A stretch of DNA of 5,608 bases from Deltaproteobacteria bacterium (GTDB lineage: Bacteria > Desulfobacterota > DSM-4660 > Desulfatiglandales > HGW-15), in NCBI GenBank assembly GCA_030671095.1, contig DAOVAK010000216.1, positions 1 through 5,608 of the forward strand, in the 5' to 3' direction. The notes below the pieces were generated by a model. The model saw only the letters and a program-made list of their open reading frames with translations. It was not told the DNA's origin and did not search any database. Within the stretch, counting starts at the first letter, position 1. Each line of letters starts with the position of its first letter. The position numbers and the translations under genes are program-made. Below, one piece after another: positions 5,497 to 5,608 of this stretch.

Positions 5497-5605
5497 GGGA
5501 TGGTTAAAAAAAAGAATAACAAGGTTTTCAGTTTCATCAATGCTCATTTTTGGAGTCAACAAATCGTGAGATCCAAAAAGCCTGGAAAAATTGCCATGTT
5601 TTTTA
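5482..5605. repeat. Perfect 15-bp inverted repeat flanking 94 bases
   Basis: TAAAAAACATGGCAA at 5482-5496 is repeated as its exact reverse complement at 5591-5605, with 94 AT-rich, non-coding bases between. The arms end in TA on both outer sides, and nothing matches beyond them in the visible sequence. It may be the terminal repeats of a roughly 120-bp miniature element inserted at a TA target (IS630/Tc1 style), or paired operator sites of a divergent promoter. The window ends three bases past the right arm, so the flank cannot be read. Confidence 0.6.
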
Positions 5606-5608
5606 CCC

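Noticed and set aside
5501..5520. T8 run on the minus strand as an intrinsic terminator upstream of the CMD-like gene
   Set aside because: No stable stem lies immediately before the T-run on the minus strand.

Overview
The window reads like a chromosomal fragment from a Gram-negative bacterium, most likely an uncultured deltaproteobacterial (Desulfobacterota-type) or related environmental lineage. This placement is inferred. It rests on the cyclase/TolB-like/TPR architecture, a cysteine-free carboxymuconolactone decarboxylase-like protein, exported DUF4139-type proteins, strong AGGAGG-type ribosome binding sites and moderate GC. No rRNA, tRNA, CRISPR array, intact insertion sequence or phage gene is visible.

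Layout from left to right. (1) Positions 1-1728, plus strand: the 3' part of a large signalling gene encoding a class III nucleotide cyclase domain, a TolB-N-terminal-like (COG5616-type) domain and a TPR tail. The reading frame is open through the left edge, so its true start lies outside the window. (2) Positions 1729-2018: a non-coding convergent gap with a good minus-strand terminator candidate at 1874-1899. (3) Positions 2019-2216, minus strand: a small ribbon-helix-helix DNA-binding protein. (4) Positions 2217-2547: an AT-rich intergenic region with small repeats, a possible operator, and a doubtful 34-codon plus-strand ORF with an AT-hook-like KRGRP motif. (5) Positions 2548-5426, minus strand: a likely three-gene operon. 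It is transcribed as a CMD/AhpD-fold protein (5426 to 5106), an exported DUF4139-like protein of 379 aa (5039 to 3900) and a second exported DUF4139-like paralogue of 445 aa (3885 to 2548). A perfect hairpin lies between the first and second genes. (6) Positions 5427-5608: the promoter-side region, dominated by a perfect 15-bp inverted repeat (5482-5496 and 5591-5605).

The cyclase gene is probably an independent signalling or regulatory unit. The minus-strand operon links one small cytoplasmic alpha-helical protein to two exported, diverged paralogues of unknown function. The two paralogues share the motif series LTL-x-KGLN, FSW and SGED-aromatic-E, and probably arose by duplication. The most distinctive points are this CMD plus twin-DUF4139 cluster, the 15-bp inverted repeat upstream of it, and the swapped charges at the predicted purine-specifying positions of the cyclase. 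No clearly new mobile or defence system is present.
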